Positions 38,392 to 50,778 are shown, counted from the first letter of the stretch. The stretch: DNA of 64,000 bases from Siphlonurus alternatus (GCA_949825025.1 OX463778.1:47950829-48014828); one strand, 5' to 3'. Numbers and translations are program-made. The notes: generated from the letters alone by a model not told the origin.

Positions 38392-38397
38392 AATAAA
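38392..38397 (+). terminator. Poly(A) signal of the mucin-like gene
   Basis: AATAAA lies 167 nt after the TGA, the first such signal downstream. Confidence 0.5.
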
Positions 38398-40459
38398 ATA
38401 TATATCTTCTATGCGTGATTTTGTTCCTACCCCCCCCCAATTCATTAGTATAACACTATATACAACTAGCTTAATTGATTACATACTATTATAATTCCAC
38501 GTGTTGAATTTGTGAGCTAGCATGTTTGAATTAATTTCTCCTCTCTTCCCAATGATACAGTGTGATAATGGTATTTATTGATTCTCAAGTTACAAATTTT
38601 TAATGAAAATTTATATTTACTGTAACCGTAAATATTATATATATTAATAATGCATAATTTCATTTATTATTTGGTTCTTAATTACATCCATCTTATATAA
38701 TTAGAACTTCAATTTTTACTAAACAAGTTTGGTCCACACCTTATGCATGACTAAACTCTTCACTTACTTGTTAGTTTTCTTTATCAATAATTTATTTTAC
38801 CTCTCATTGCACTAAAAATTTGACCGACCAACTAAATAACCATAACAATTATGTTGTTTTTCACAACACTCTTTTAATTATGAACTATTTTGTACTCCTA
38901 AAATATTATAACAATTTATTTTATTGACTGCATATAAGCTCTGAAGCAGAGCTTAGTAACTGCGCCAGTTAAGATATATCAATATTCATACCGAAGAGAG
39001 TACACTAAAAACTAACTTGATCAGCATCAAATTGGGTCACATATTATTCAGCAGGGACAAGAAACATGCCCCAGCCATATATGCAATCCGCTACACTCTA
39101 GTGCTCAACAGGTTGCCTAGCCTCAAGGCAAGATTTATCTGCCATGCTGGTCAATAGGTGTGTTAATTAAATTTATTGATCAAAAGGGGCATTCACAAAG
39201 CCTTGAGGCCACAATTAAGGCTCAATAATTTAAGATCAGAAATTTTGGGTCTAAAAAACACGTCTAAAATCAAGCTTTAAATTATCGAGCCTTAAATGTG
39301 GCCTTAACGGTGGGCGGGAGGCCGTAACTGCCATCTATTGGAATTGTCTAGGAAGTAAATAATTATTTCCGTTTGTTTTGCAGTAATTATTATGAAACTA
39401 TCTGAGGTCCTAGAGTAAAAGAGCCGCTAACCAATGTAAAAAGAATTAATAATTTTCATTCAATTATAACCCAGAAAAACTGCCAACAAATTTCTGAAGC
39501 GCCATCTTTTGAGCAATTTTTGTAACTCAATTCCAGAGTTGTTCTGGACAGTTAATCTCAGAAACTTGAGTTTATAATTCAATCGGATTTTTACAGTAGA
39601 TAGCTAATAATATAGTGCAGGTATGGAGTTGGTTTCAAAACGATCAGATGAAAACTTTCCAAGAAAAAAATTGAAATGTACGAACACTATCAAAACGTCT
39701 TCCCTAGTCGAAAAGTAAGAGTGCTAAAAGTGATAATTTGTAGTCAACTACTTAAAACAAGTAGTTGACTACTTAAAAACAAGTAGTCAACTACTTGACT
39801 ACTGCTCAAATTATCACTTAGCATTTTATTTTTCGACTAGGGTTGTTTGAGCCTACCCCCCCACCCTTAAGACTTTGTGAATGCCCCCCATAATGACTTC
39901 GGTTCTGACGACCAAGAAGCCGTTGCCCGTAAATAACAAATATAGTGTTTTTTGTTTTTATTATAAGTTCAATATTTTTTAGTCAAAACGTCACCTGATT
40001 TGTAACTATGATTTTAGTTTACTACATTTTATAAAAGAGTATGTTGTTACCTTTCGATACCGAATATAGGCAAATGATAGTTAAATCACAATACACAGTT
40101 ACATTTTAGCAGAATACTAATTTAATATGTTACATTATTGTTTATTTAAAGTTTTTAATTCACTGTTGCAAATTCAGAAGAAGAACAATACAAAAATACT
40201 ATTTTATTTTTCCATAAAATATGTAAATTATATCGTTTGGCAGATATTTATATAAATTAACATGTTAAATCATACTGATCCAACGCTCATTACCTTATAA
40301 TAAGGCGGGTAGGACTGTTATGAGGTTACTAAATCCTCAAGCTCGTCTCGTATTAGCAAGTTCTAGGCTAATGACGTCATTTTTCTAGACAATGCAGTTA
40401 AATATAATAGTGTTAGAGAGAGAGAGGAGAATCAACAGTTAGAAAAGTGCGAGACCAGA
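38398..40459. other. Intergenic stretch with a 700-bp palindromic element
   Basis: AT-rich and without a gene. The only structure is the palindrome at 39184-39890. Confidence 0.5.
39184..39890. mobile_element. Palindromic element of about 700 bp
   Basis: The ends GGGGCATTCACAAAG and CTTTGTGAATGCCCC are inverted repeats. An inner palindrome at about 39695-39840 is built from CCCTAGTCGAAAA arms around alternating direct and inverted copies of AAGTAGTTGACTACTT. No coding frame and no clear target duplication. Confidence 0.65.
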
Positions 40460-40792
40460 ATGAAGTCATCGCCAGGTGCAGCTTGAACCTTGCAGGTGGT
40501 AAGTTCTTTTTACAGAGCAAAATACGTCAATAATGTAAAACCAATATAATATTCAAGTTGCGACTTGTATTTTTCTGCAAGCAGATGATGGCTGTGCTTG
40601 TAACACGTGCAGTGAGTCAAATGTGTACGGTGTACGAATGACCAAGTAGATATTGAATGTGACAAACCGGAAGTTGATTTAAAGTGTGATCAATATATGG
40701 CGGTTACCGGGTGCATAGAGACCACCCCTTCCGGGAACCCGCCTTTTTACAATTTACATGAGGCCAGGAAATTTCCTTTGTCCAGGAGGCAA
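40460..40792 (+). pseudogene. Decayed paralog of the mucin-like chitin-binding gene
   Basis: A first exon relic (ATGAAG..., stop TGA at 40484) and a second exon from 40585 after a TGCAAGCAG acceptor resemble exons 1-2 of the gene at 35446. Exon 2 starts MMAVLVTRAVSQ and then needs a frame change to recover the cysteine module (CTND...IEC...LKCDQYMA...GCIETTPSG). The end (TTTCCTTTGTCCAGGAGG) parallels the FRCPGG end of the intact paralog. No third exon with CBM14 was found downstream. A TATA-like ATATAAT and a CAGTT initiator-like site remain upstream. Confidence 0.75.
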
Positions 40793-41446
40793 CATTTTTT
40801 TTTTTTTTTAAATATATGATCGAAATATAAAAACAACAATTTTTAATTTCATTGACAAAGAGAGCATTGCCTATTGTGATTTTTTTTTTTTTTTTTTCAT
40901 AATTTTCTGAGCTCATTTTTTGTAACTATTAAAATATAGGGTACATCTTTGGCATGCCGCACTTACTGTTTAAACAATAATTAACGTAATTAATAATTTC
41001 GTGCTGCAGGTCAAAAATACTGTAGCACTAGCATAGATTATATTATAAATTATAATTAAATTTGTTTCTATTTTTTTTTTATATTGAATCTTCATTCTAT
41101 TAAGTTTTAAATACCACATGTTGCCGCTAATTAATACGAGATTAGAAATACAGACTAGGCCAATGAGAATAAAGTTGGAGATTACCTTCTTGAGGTGCTA
41201 GTTGTGTACATAGTCTAGCAAGTCCTAGGTTATGTAGAACTAGTGTGACATATCCATGCTGACAAAGTAAATTAACATCATGGAATTTTCTTCCATGTTA
41301 ACATGCTGGGCCATTGCTACAAAATTTTCAACATGCTGAATACGCTAAATATTAAGGTGACGCACGTTAAATTATATTAAGGTAGTCTACAAATAGCTGT
41401 AAAGGTGTAAAGTAATAACATGTAAAAACTTTTATTGTTTTTTGTT

Positions 41447-41509
<63 letters not shown>

Positions 41510-41750
41510 TTTTTGCAATCTTTCCTCTGCGGTATTATTAATTATTAACTTGCATTAGTTTAAGTACTCGGAAATAAATAACAATGAAAAATGTAATTTA
41601 ATTAATTTGTATAATGTCATCAATTGTATTAGTAAAGATTTTAACAATTATAAATCATAATAATAATAATAACAGTTTATAATGGTATTTTTACATTTAG
41701 AATCATTGTTAAATTATCACTTTTCCATTTCAATAATTTTTATTTCATCT
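40793..41750. other. Intergenic stretch with (ATTT)n microsatellite
   Basis: Contains a poly(T) tract near 40879 and (ATTT)n at 41451-41513. No gene is seen. Confidence 0.5.
41451..41513 (+). repeat. (ATTT)n microsatellite
   Basis: About 15 units of ATTT. Confidence 0.95.
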
Positions 41751-41756
41751 TATAAT

Positions 41757-42918
41757 TAGGGCTGTAAATAACCGAGAAAAATGTTTAACCGGTGACCGTC
41801 AACTTTTAACCGGTTTTTAATCAAACCGAAGTTCGATTAAAAACCGCCCAGAATTCTAAAAATGTTTGATCGATTAAAAAAACCCGTCTAATCGATATCG
41901 GTTTTCGGTTAATTTTATTCGATCGGTTAATTATTTGAATTTATTTGATCGGTTAATTTAACCGAAATGGTTAATTCTGCGCCATCGGATATTCTTTTTG
42001 GAAATTATCACGTTAAATTAAGATATATTTAATACAAATATACCATTACTATTGCATACATAACGGAAAATAGAATATTCTTTTTCCTTTTATCAATAAT
42101 ATCATACATTAATTTAAAAACATTAAAATTAAAATAACATGTAATGGTTTTTATTATTATAAAGTATAATAGAATAACATTATAAAGTATAGCATAAATA
42201 TCTTTAATTAATTAATTAATTAATTAATTAATTAATTAATTAATTAATTAATTAATTAATTAATTAATTAATTAATTAATTAATTAATTAATGTTGTTAA
42301 TATTGATATTGTTTATTTAACATGCATTATTGAATATGCTTACTTCTCACAGTGTCAAAATTGCATTCTATATTCGGGCAGGGGGGGGGGGGGGGTCGGA
42401 GGGGAGAGGGACGAATTGAAAAATTAATTTCATTTCCGAACTGTGTTCTCTATATTATACATCATATTTTATATTTTTTGTGAATGACACTCGAATTCCT
42501 TTTTTCCTTTGTTATAGTTCATAAAATATGTTTTTAGTTCATGAACTAAAAACGGAAGTTGAACAATAATTCAAATTAAATTGTCAAAAATATAAGTAAA
42601 TGATATTTATAGATAATAAATTGTTATGTTTGAGAGGATTGTCAAATGCTTTATTTATCCCGAATGGAATTCACGTGTCAATTAATTTTTTTGCATTTTT
42701 AAAAATTCATAAAAAGAATTAACCGCGGTTTAAAGTGCTTAAAATTATGACACGGCTAGAAACGGTTAAAATTGACTATCGGTTAATTTTCAATTTTAAT
42801 CGAAGTCCGGTTAAATGGTTAAATTAACCTTAACCTCGAGTAACAGTATTTTATGAAAATGATTAACCGTGAAGTTTTAACCGGACGGTTAATCAACCGG
42901 TTAAAATTTACAGCCCTA
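41757..42918. mobile_element. Non-autonomous hAT-type transposon (hAT-N2)
   Basis: The ends TAGGGCTGTAAAT and ATTTACAGCCCTA are inverted repeats flanked by exact 8-bp duplications CTTATAAT (41749-41756 and 42919-42926). Subterminal regions are dense in AACCGGTTAA-type motifs on both strands, probable transposase-binding sites. The interior carries (TAAT)n at 42207-42292 and a G-run near 42382. No transposase frame. Confidence 0.9.
42207..42292 (+). repeat. (TAAT)n microsatellite inside hAT-N2
   Basis: About 21 units of TAAT within the transposon interior. Confidence 0.95.
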
Positions 42919-43036
42919 CTTATAATCTTTTATTTTCAACAGAAAAAATAATAAATTATATATTTAACCATAATTTAATGTGTAAACTGCTTTACTTTAA
43001 GCGATAAATTAAGCAAAGTTACATAACTATATTTGC

Positions 43037-43355
43037 AATGAGATATTAGAATGTAAAAATTTTAGTAGCTTAATCGAAAGGGGTAAAAATATGGTACTGT
43101 GCATTTTTTTAGATTTTTCTGAGACCGGGAACTATTTTTAAAAAATTATTGAAAGTCTATTTTGATGACGTCACGGGCGGCACTCCTTAAGAAAAAAGAT
43201 AGGACAGTACCGCCCATGACGTCATAAAATAGACTTTCAATAATTTTTTAAAAATAGTTCCTGGTCTCAGAAAAATCTGAAAAAATTCACAGTACCATAT
43301 TCTTACCCCTTCTTTCGATTAAGCCACTAAAATTTTTACATTCTAATATCTCATT
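43037..43355. mobile_element. Palindromic MITE, copy C (different outer arms)
   Basis: Outer arms AATGAGATATTAGAATGTAA are unlike those of copies A, B and F, but the inner arms (GAGACCGGGAACTATTTTTA, TTATTGAAAGTC) are shared. The core carries GATGACGTCACGGGCGG. No coding frame. Confidence 0.7.
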
Positions 43356-43856
43356 CTTAAAACTTTAAACTATACCTGGTATCGCATAGAGAACGTTAGA
43401 GTTTTGTATTGCTTTCTATGTTAGTTTACTAATTAAGACGCAAGTATTAGCAATGGCAAGTAAAGTAACTCCTAATACGTGTACTGAAGTCACTAACTTT
43501 AACAGAGGATTCCAGTGCGAACATTGGTTACAGTCATGTAGGTAGCACACAAAATATGAACCTTACTAGTATATATCACAAGGGTCATATTCGACTGCCA
43601 GAGATATTGAGAACCGATAATGGAGCAGAAATGTTCAGTTCATTAAATATTTCTGGGAAGCAAACATCACATTCACCACATAAAAGACTTAACTCTATTA
43701 TTTTATTTTATGACCAATATCATGAGGTTGATTGACGTACTTATATTGTAATGTACAATCGAAGAAGCAATAAATATAAATTGCACTTACCATTAAAACT
43801 CCATGCACTCTTCGCAAACTCATGCTTGACTACTTATTTCTTGCAACTGATTCAAG

Positions 43857-44725
43857 TCACCTCACAGTCCGAGCCTGCGTGGTGCTGCTGTTGGGGGTCC
43901 TACAACCCGAGGTTTCGGAGGCCACACACATTTGTAGAACCATGCTGAACTCCAAGCCAGTTCCGCATTTTATGTATTCAGGATTTCCATCTTCAGAACA
44001 CATTATGTAAAGACTGCATTCATCTGCAAACATGGTTTTTAAATTCAAAAATATTTGTAATACGTAAGAGATTGATTTTTTGTAACCACCGCCATGCATA
44101 TTTTTCAATAATAAAACGTTTTTAAATCATTATCATCATGGATTTACTGAGAAAATTGTGGAGAAAAAAAGGCGTACAACATCTATTTTGATATAAAATT
44201 AGTATTAGGTACGTAATTATTACTGTATATTAATAATATTCAACAAAGTTGAAAGTTACTTTAACATCTTCTGCTTTTTCTCTCGCTTTTTGGCGGGAAA
44301 AAAGAGAGGGGATGTTTGAGGCCATATCTTTTTTGTTACCCATTTATAAATATATATAAATACATTAGGTGTGTCCGTAAAGCCTGCCCAGAGTACATTT
44401 TCTACTCCTAATCGACCTTATGTTCATGTTGTGAGTAATGTCGATTGGGTGCAGAAAGTGTACACTGAGCAGGGTTTACGAACAGAACTTTTTTGTTAAT
44501 ATATATTTATTTTTAATTCTGCTAACCTTTCACTGGGAAAAGAGCTCCCACATTGTCCGGCGTGCATGTAGGTGGGGCTGCGAGGCACTGCAACCCCGGA
44601 ACTTCATCAGTGCACATTTTGCCCCGCGGGCAAGTCTCCGGGACACCACCTCCACCACATTGGTACGTGCTGGAGCCCGTGCAACTACACTGCGCATGCG
44701 TACTAGGCAATAGGACCACCAGAGC
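43857..44725 (-). CDS. Chitin-binding protein with one CBM14 domain; first exon not identified
   Basis: Minus-strand exons 44725-44527 (199 nt) and 44023-43857 (167 nt) join in phase 1, with AG/GT junctions matching the paralogs. The first encodes a hydrophobic leader end (ALVVLLPSTHAQ) and the cysteine module ending C-x8-C-x5-C-x8-C (PRGKM between the fourth and fifth Cys). The second completes one CBM14 (DECSLYIMC...GTGLEFS...CVASETSGC) and ends soon after in TGA. There is no Thr-rich linker or second CBM14, so the protein is shorter than its neighbours or 3'-truncated. A signal-peptide exon should lie above 44750 but I could not find it; the MITE and 5S-derived insertions at 44951-45362 may have separated or removed it. 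It is the only member on the minus strand. Confidence 0.7.
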
Positions 44726-44950
44726 CTGTGAAACAATAGCAAGGAAAAAAAAAAAAAAAAAAGAAACGAAAGTTAGAAACTTAGAATGAAGATTGTAAGA
44801 AAATGAAATTATAAAATATTGTAACTAGGGGTGGGGTGTAAACTCGCCTACGCTCGTTTGGTTTCAAGTCTTTTAATTAATTTTGTCAATCATATGTTGC
44901 CATCTATATAAGTATTCAGTACGTGATATCATAACGGTATTTTAATGCAA

Positions 44951-45241
44951 AATGGACAACCTACATGAAATTTTTTTATTACAGAAATGAATTGAAGGTA
45001 CCAAATTATGCTACTCTGATTTTTTCCAGATTTTTTTGAAACCCAGAACTATTTTTAAATAATTATTAAATGTGCTGCCACGCCCCCTGGAGGCGTCAAC
45101 AGGCGTCTCTGTACTATCCTTTTTATTAACGATTCAGGGGTGCCAGCTTAAATTACAGAACGTTCAATCATTATTTAAAAATAGTTGCAGGACCGGCAGG
45201 ACTCATAAAAATCTAAAACAATTCAGAGTAATTCAGAGTAG
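44951..45241. mobile_element. Palindromic MITE, copy D, degraded
   Basis: It begins AATGGACAACCTACATGAAA like copy E, shares the inner arms and the CACGCCCCCTGGAGGCGTCA core, but its right end is lost and abuts the 5S-derived sequence. Confidence 0.6.
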
Positions 45242-45242
45242 A

Positions 45243-45362
45243 GGTGGAGCGTGGCGTTATGCATTGACCGGTTCTCGTTAGATCACTGACGTCAGGCTAC
45301 GTCAAGCGTGGTTAATACTTGGATGGGTGACCATTTCAAGTATAAAAATACGCCGCTCCCTC
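45243..45362 (+). pseudogene. 5S rRNA-derived sequence (pseudogene or SINE3-like head)
   Basis: The blocks CGGTTCTCGT, AGATCACTGA, GTGGTTAATACTTGGATGGG and TGACC occur in the order and spacing of eukaryotic 5S rRNA, including the internal control region. The first 20 and last 30 nt are diverged (AAGTATAAAAATACGCC replaces the normal end), so it is not a functional 5S gene. 5S-headed SINEs (SINE3 class) are known. It adjoins the broken end of MITE copy D. Confidence 0.7.
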
Positions 45363-46139
45363 CCTGGGATAAATTCGTCTTGCTTTCCACCCAGTGCAGT
45401 GATGCACTTTCAAATCTCTCAGCCCTATGTTGACAGATATTATAGTGTTTTAAATTAGCGAAGATGAACAGGCTCAGATAACGACTGTAATTAAAAATCT
45501 TAGTGTAAAGTACATTTCTTTATTGTATAGAATATTTCTGATACAGAAGTAAACTTGATATAGGGGTAAAGTAAGATGAATTATTTGTTGGATACAAGTT
45601 TTGTTAATTTTTCGTAAAATCCTCCCACCCAACTGTCCTAATATAAGTCCAACTTTAAACTAGGCTTAACTTTGTTGATTGTTAGTTATTAAAGTCGCAG
45701 TTTTTTTTATAAGTTTGAAAATTTCCCTGCTTTTAAATTACAGGTTTATAAATTAAATCCTTCAATCAATTGGAAAACGATGTAAATAACAATCTCTCCC
45801 TTGTGCATGTGGATTTTAAAGACAAACACACACACACACACAAAAATATCCTGACTTTTACTTTTATTATTTACGAATTGATGACAATAATGCGAAGATT
45901 TCTTTCTGTATAATGTTATGGATGATGTATTTAAAACTTGATTTACAACATTAAGTTATTCTACCATATTATTATTTATATGTCTCAAATCTGATGGTAC
46001 ATTAATAAATTAATTTTCACTTTCATTTTCTGTCTTTATTCAGATTTATTTAATGGTCAATGCTGGATAATTATTGTAATAAGTATATTGTTAAGTTTAT
46101 ATTATATATATATTATTTTACTTGTTAGGTGGCCATAAG

Positions 46140-46600
46140 AGTTGGTGAGCGATTGCTCAGTAGGCCCCCCCGGTTGGAGGCCCCCAAAATGTTAAAAGTA
46201 GGCCCCCCTCAGGGTGAAATAGGCCCTCCCTACATCGCGAAGCGATGTAAGATTTAATGTAGACAGTGTTCTGAAGATGTAGAGTAAAACAAGAGGCTTA
46301 AATCACAGTACAAAGAACTGACTATAGCTATTATATTTAATAGATATTACTTTTATATATTCATAATAATCAATTACTTCTTATACATTTCAATTTATTT
46401 ACTATGAATTTTCAACTTTGAAGTGCCAGAAATTTTTAAAACAAAAAGACAACAATTACATAATAACTTTCATGAAAAAATATAAAGGTCCTTGGCACAG
46501 TTGGAGGCCCCCCAAAAATATAAAAGGTAGGCCCTCTAATGAGGACCTATAACCTTTATTATTTTTAGGGGGCCTCCAATCGTGCCGAGGGTCCTTAAAT
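46140..46600. repeat. AGGCCCCCC-rich repeat block with a 100-bp hairpin
   Basis: Repeated AGGCCCCCC motifs at 46162-46235 (such as TTGGAGGCCCCC) and a palindrome at 46487-46594 (GGTCCTTGGCAC... / ...GTGCCGAGGGTCC). Similar AGGCCCCC motifs and the shared segment ATTGCTCAGTAGGCC recur at 49012, suggesting fragments of one transposon family. Confidence 0.45.
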
Positions 46601-47357
46601 TTATTTAAAAAAATATTGTGTGATTCTCTCTCATATGACCAAGAAGGCCTTTTATACATCGCGATCGGAAAAGATGTGAGAAAAACGAAGGAAAATAATT
46701 TTTGAAAAATAATTTTGGAAAAATAATGTACAGTAATTAAATCAAGATGTAAAGCCCTGAAGGCCCCTTGGTCCTGCACTAATATAAGTCAAATTTAATA
46801 TTAACATATTCTGTTGCGGTATATATGTTTTATTAATTTTTTTTTTTCGCGTACACATCATCTTGTTATAATTATAATTATGTCATATATTATAGTAATA
46901 AAAATAAGCCAAAACGGTCCGGAACGTCAATCCGGAAAAGTGCATGTATTATTGAATTAAAAAAACTCATAAATTTTATTTTTAAAAATATATCTAAATT
47001 ATAGATTAAATTTTGCAAGCTTTTTTTTTTTTCAAAATCTTCCGCTAGCTTCGCGTTCGTAATTCGTAGTCTTCTTCATATGATATAAGACGAAAAGATG
47101 TATAGCACGTACTTTTTTTTTTCTATACATTTTTTTTTTATCTATTCATGCATGATTTAATGCTCAAATCACTTAAATGAGAAACTGCACATATCCGGCC
47201 CAGAATGCAGTACAACTACTTTTTTAGGAAATGGGGGAAAAAAAAGAGAGTCTAATTTTGACCTGAAAATAAAAATTGGAGAGATTTTAACATACCGCAA
47301 TATAATTTGTAATGAATTCGGTCATTTAATTTTCGAGCACGAAGCAACTACACATAA

Positions 47358-47905
47358 TACATGACACTGAAGTCACTGAAATATATAAAAAAAAAATAAT
47401 AAACGGATGAACATAGTTACGTGCATTGCGATAAAAAGGTTTGATTTTCCCAATTTAATCAAATTTTAATTAAATAAGAAGTAAGAAATGTATCTGCTCC
47501 CTGAAAAAACATTTTTCCGGAAAAACAAACATTCCATCCAAAGTAACAAAATATTCGTCAACTTTTGCTGGCAATATATTTTTTATTCAAAGCTTGATTG
47601 ATTTTTAGTTATTTTTTTTATCGTTTAACTGTTCAACGCTGGCTAGAACTATACAAAATTATTTTAAAATTGATAAAGCTTTGAATAAAAAATATATTCC
47701 CAACAAATATTTTTGTTGGCAAAAATTATTTTGCGTTGGATGCAATGATTGTTTTTCCAGAAAAAAGTTTCTCTATGGAAAAGATACACTTCTCACTTTT
47801 TATTTAATTCAAAATTAATTTTTCTAATTAGGACAATTTAACTATTTTTATCGCATTGTAAATATTTTCATTCGTTTATTTTAAGTATTTCAGTGTCATA
47901 ACATG
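47358..47905. repeat. Palindromic element of about 550 bp
   Basis: The left arm around CTGGCAATATATTTTTTATT pairs with the right arm around AATAAAAAATATATTCCCAA, centred near 47640. Outer blocks GACACTGAAGTCACTGAAAT and ATTTCAGTGTCAT also pair. No coding frame. Confidence 0.55.
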
Positions 47906-48323
47906 TTTTGTTAATTTTATATGAATTTTTAAGTGCCATGCACGTACGCAAATCGGGAAAGTCATGAAAATCCATTGAAAGAATCCTAGGTTCTGTCAAA
48001 AAAATCACAGAAATTTAAATTTTTGTTTCAAAAACATGAAAATTTTACTACTAAAAATTAAGAAATAAATTTACTGTGTCTCAGTATGTTTTTTTACAAT
48101 ATTCTGGGCTTATTGAAACCTGCAGAGCTACAATTTAACACTCCAAAGTTAGGTGACTCAATTAACTTAATTGTGAATCCGAGAGTAGTGATCCTTATTG
48201 AAAATCAAATTTTTAAAGGTAAACCAAAATTAACACTTTTTTTTTTTACATATTCGGGTACATTACTAGAATTATTTTGGTACAATTATATGTTCCACAA
48301 TAATTTGATAAGATTATTTTCCT

Positions 48324-48659
48324 AATGGACAACGTACATGAAAATTTTTTATTGCAGAAATGAATAGAGGGTACCAAATTATGCTACTCTGAATTTTTTC
48401 AGATTTTTTTGAGACCCAGAACTATTTTTAAATAATTATTGAAAGTGCGGCCACGCCCCCTGGAGGCGTCAATAGGCGTCCAGTCTATATCCTTTTTATT
48501 AAGGCTTCAGGGGTGCCAACTGAAATCACAGGACTTTCAATAATTATTTAAAAATAGTTCCGGGTCTCACAAAAATCTGAAAAAATTCAGAGTAGCATAA
48601 TTTAGTACCCTCTATTAATTTCTGCAATAAATTTTTTTCATACATGTATGTTGTCCATT
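48324..48659. mobile_element. Palindromic MITE, copy E
   Basis: Nearly symmetrical arms start AATGGACAACGTACATG and end CATGTATGTTGTCCATT. The inner arms match the rest of the family (CAGATTTTTTTGAGACCC). The core has CACGCCCCCTGGAGGCGTC instead of the TGACGTCA core. Confidence 0.75.
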
Positions 48660-48899
48660 GTGCATTTTTTTACCCAAAGTCACACAGAAAAATATTCCAA
48701 TAAGGTTACAATTGGGCCTTTATACTTGCAAAACTCCACGATTAAAAAAAAAATAGGTAAAAGAAAAAAATAATATATAGTAAATATGACTCGCGTTATC
48801 AGTATTATCACCAAAAAGGGTTTCAATTAATTTTTCCTTAGACTCCAAAATTTCACAAAAAATAATATAAAATCTCGCGATGTTTAGACATTTTTGTAA

Positions 48900-49049
48900 T
48901 AAAAAAGATAAGCGAGCCACGCCCCTTTTCTGAAAAAAATCGCGCCTGCGGCGGGCTACTTGGGGGGCTCCGCCCCCCAAACCCCCCCGATGGGGTGAGG
49001 CCCCCGCCTTTCATTGCTCAGTAGGCCTTTTGACCCCAGTCCGACCCTG
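48900..49049 (-). mobile_element. End fragment of a CAGGGTCGGACTGG-type transposon
   Basis: The right end, read on the minus strand, starts CAGGGTCGGACTGGGG and contains GGGGGGCGGAGCCCCCC and GCCCGCCGCAGGCG. The same internal blocks occur next to the left end of the element at 51566. CAG-starting ends fit hAT-type elements. The other end was not found. Confidence 0.5.
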
Positions 49050-49150
49050 GCCCCACGCCCCTACCACCACTCCAAACGTGTGAATGCTGCATGTAAAAAG
49101 ACGTCATAACGTATACCCCTGTATTTTATGCTGATTTTTTTTTAGCTTGA

Positions 49151-49505
49151 TTAAGGGTAAGGTAACGCCACCAATGTTAAAAAAAATCCCTCTCACAAAA
49201 ATTCTGAAAAAAATTTAAAATGTTCTCCTCTATACCCCCTATCAGTAGCTAAAATATCAGGTATACAAATACGATCTAGTTTTTGAGTTATAAAATTTTA
49301 AAGTTGGCTACTTTAACATGGAGAAATGAAACTCCCATGTTAAATTGGTCAACTTTAAAAATTCATAACTCAAAAACTAGATCGTATTTGTATACCTGAT
49401 ATTTTAGCTACTGATAGGGGGTGTAGAGGAGAACATTATAAATTTTTTTCAGAATTTTTGTGAGAGGGATTTTTTTTAACATTGGTGGCGTTACCTTACC
49501 CTTAA
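49151..49505. mobile_element. Palindromic element flanked by TTAA
   Basis: Near-perfect arms GGGTAAGGTAACGCCACCAA and complement, flanked by TTAA on both sides. The element is a hairpin of about 350 bp around a small loop near 49325. TTAA duplications are typical of piggyBac-type insertion, but the ends start GGG rather than the usual CCC, so the class is open. Confidence 0.65.
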
Positions 49506-50778
49506 TACTTAAATACGTCATACACATGACAATTTAAATTTATTGTTCTGGTAATCGTCTTATCTGTCTTCTCTTTTTTCCTTTTCTTTTTAAATTCAAA
49601 GCTTATAATAATAAGTATATAAACTCTTTCGAGTTTATAAATACTGATATTTTTATTCTGAAATTGTCTTATTTTTTTTTTTTTATTATATACTTAGTTT
49701 GTGAAGGAGGGATGGTGCAAATTAATATATAATAATATATAATTAATATTGATATAGATAAGCTGAGTGACAAGTCAAACTATTGCTCTTTTAAACCTTT
49801 TCATAAATTATAAATACGCGTATTTATCAAAATATCACTTCATCTTTTGGACTGGCAGCGTCAATATAATTCTGAGTATCTCGATATAATTATGTACTGT
49901 ATATGATATAAAAAAATAAAACATGAAAAAATGCACGTACTTGTAATTTCTTAGAAAAAATTATGTACAGTTTAATTACATTAAATATTGTGCATGCAAA
50001 TAAGTGTTAAAATGTATGTACAGTATCTATAATATAGTGCTGTAAAAGAAATAAATGTAACAAATTTACTGAAACGCGGCAGTTCCATACATATTTGATT
50101 AGCATCATGTTTATTAGCTTCACCTAGATATTCATTCAGCACGTGTAATGAGTTATAGCAATATTTAGAACGCTTACTGCACAATTAACTTAGATGTAAT
50201 ACATATATAAGCACACAAAATAAAAAGAATTTAAAGCAATAATATTTAATATTTCTCATTAAAATTAAATATCTACCGATAAATAAATTTCTTTGTAGCA
50301 AGAGCCTTCTTTTATAATCATAATCGATTTAAAACACAAGAAATAATTTATAGTTCATGTTTCAGATATAAAATGTTATGGCAATAAATTAAAATATAAT
50401 GTCAATCATAATATCTATAGGGATTTGTCATTTTCTATTTGTTATTAAAAGATTGAGCAGTAAATTCCTATAAGGATCAAGGAACAAATAAATAAAAAAT
50501 AATAATAATAATCCAAGCTTTCCATAGCATCATATTTTTTATTGCTGTTGTGATTTTACTTTTTGTATGAGGGAAAAACCCTAATTAATTAATATTTCCC
50601 GAAAATAGAATTTAATATTGACGCGGTAAATGAAAGTTTATTGCAAAGCAGTGTCACAGATATTTGATGGTTTGGTAATTACGCACGTTCGCTTCATTAC
50701 ACAATCGCGCTTATCAAGTTGTTACGCACACAATTGTGTCGCTTCCGCAACTTGAGAGCGAGATTGCACCTGTGCTGA

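Noticed and set aside
45243..45362. Functional 5S rRNA gene
   Set aside because: Both ends diverge from 5S and cannot form the terminal stem.
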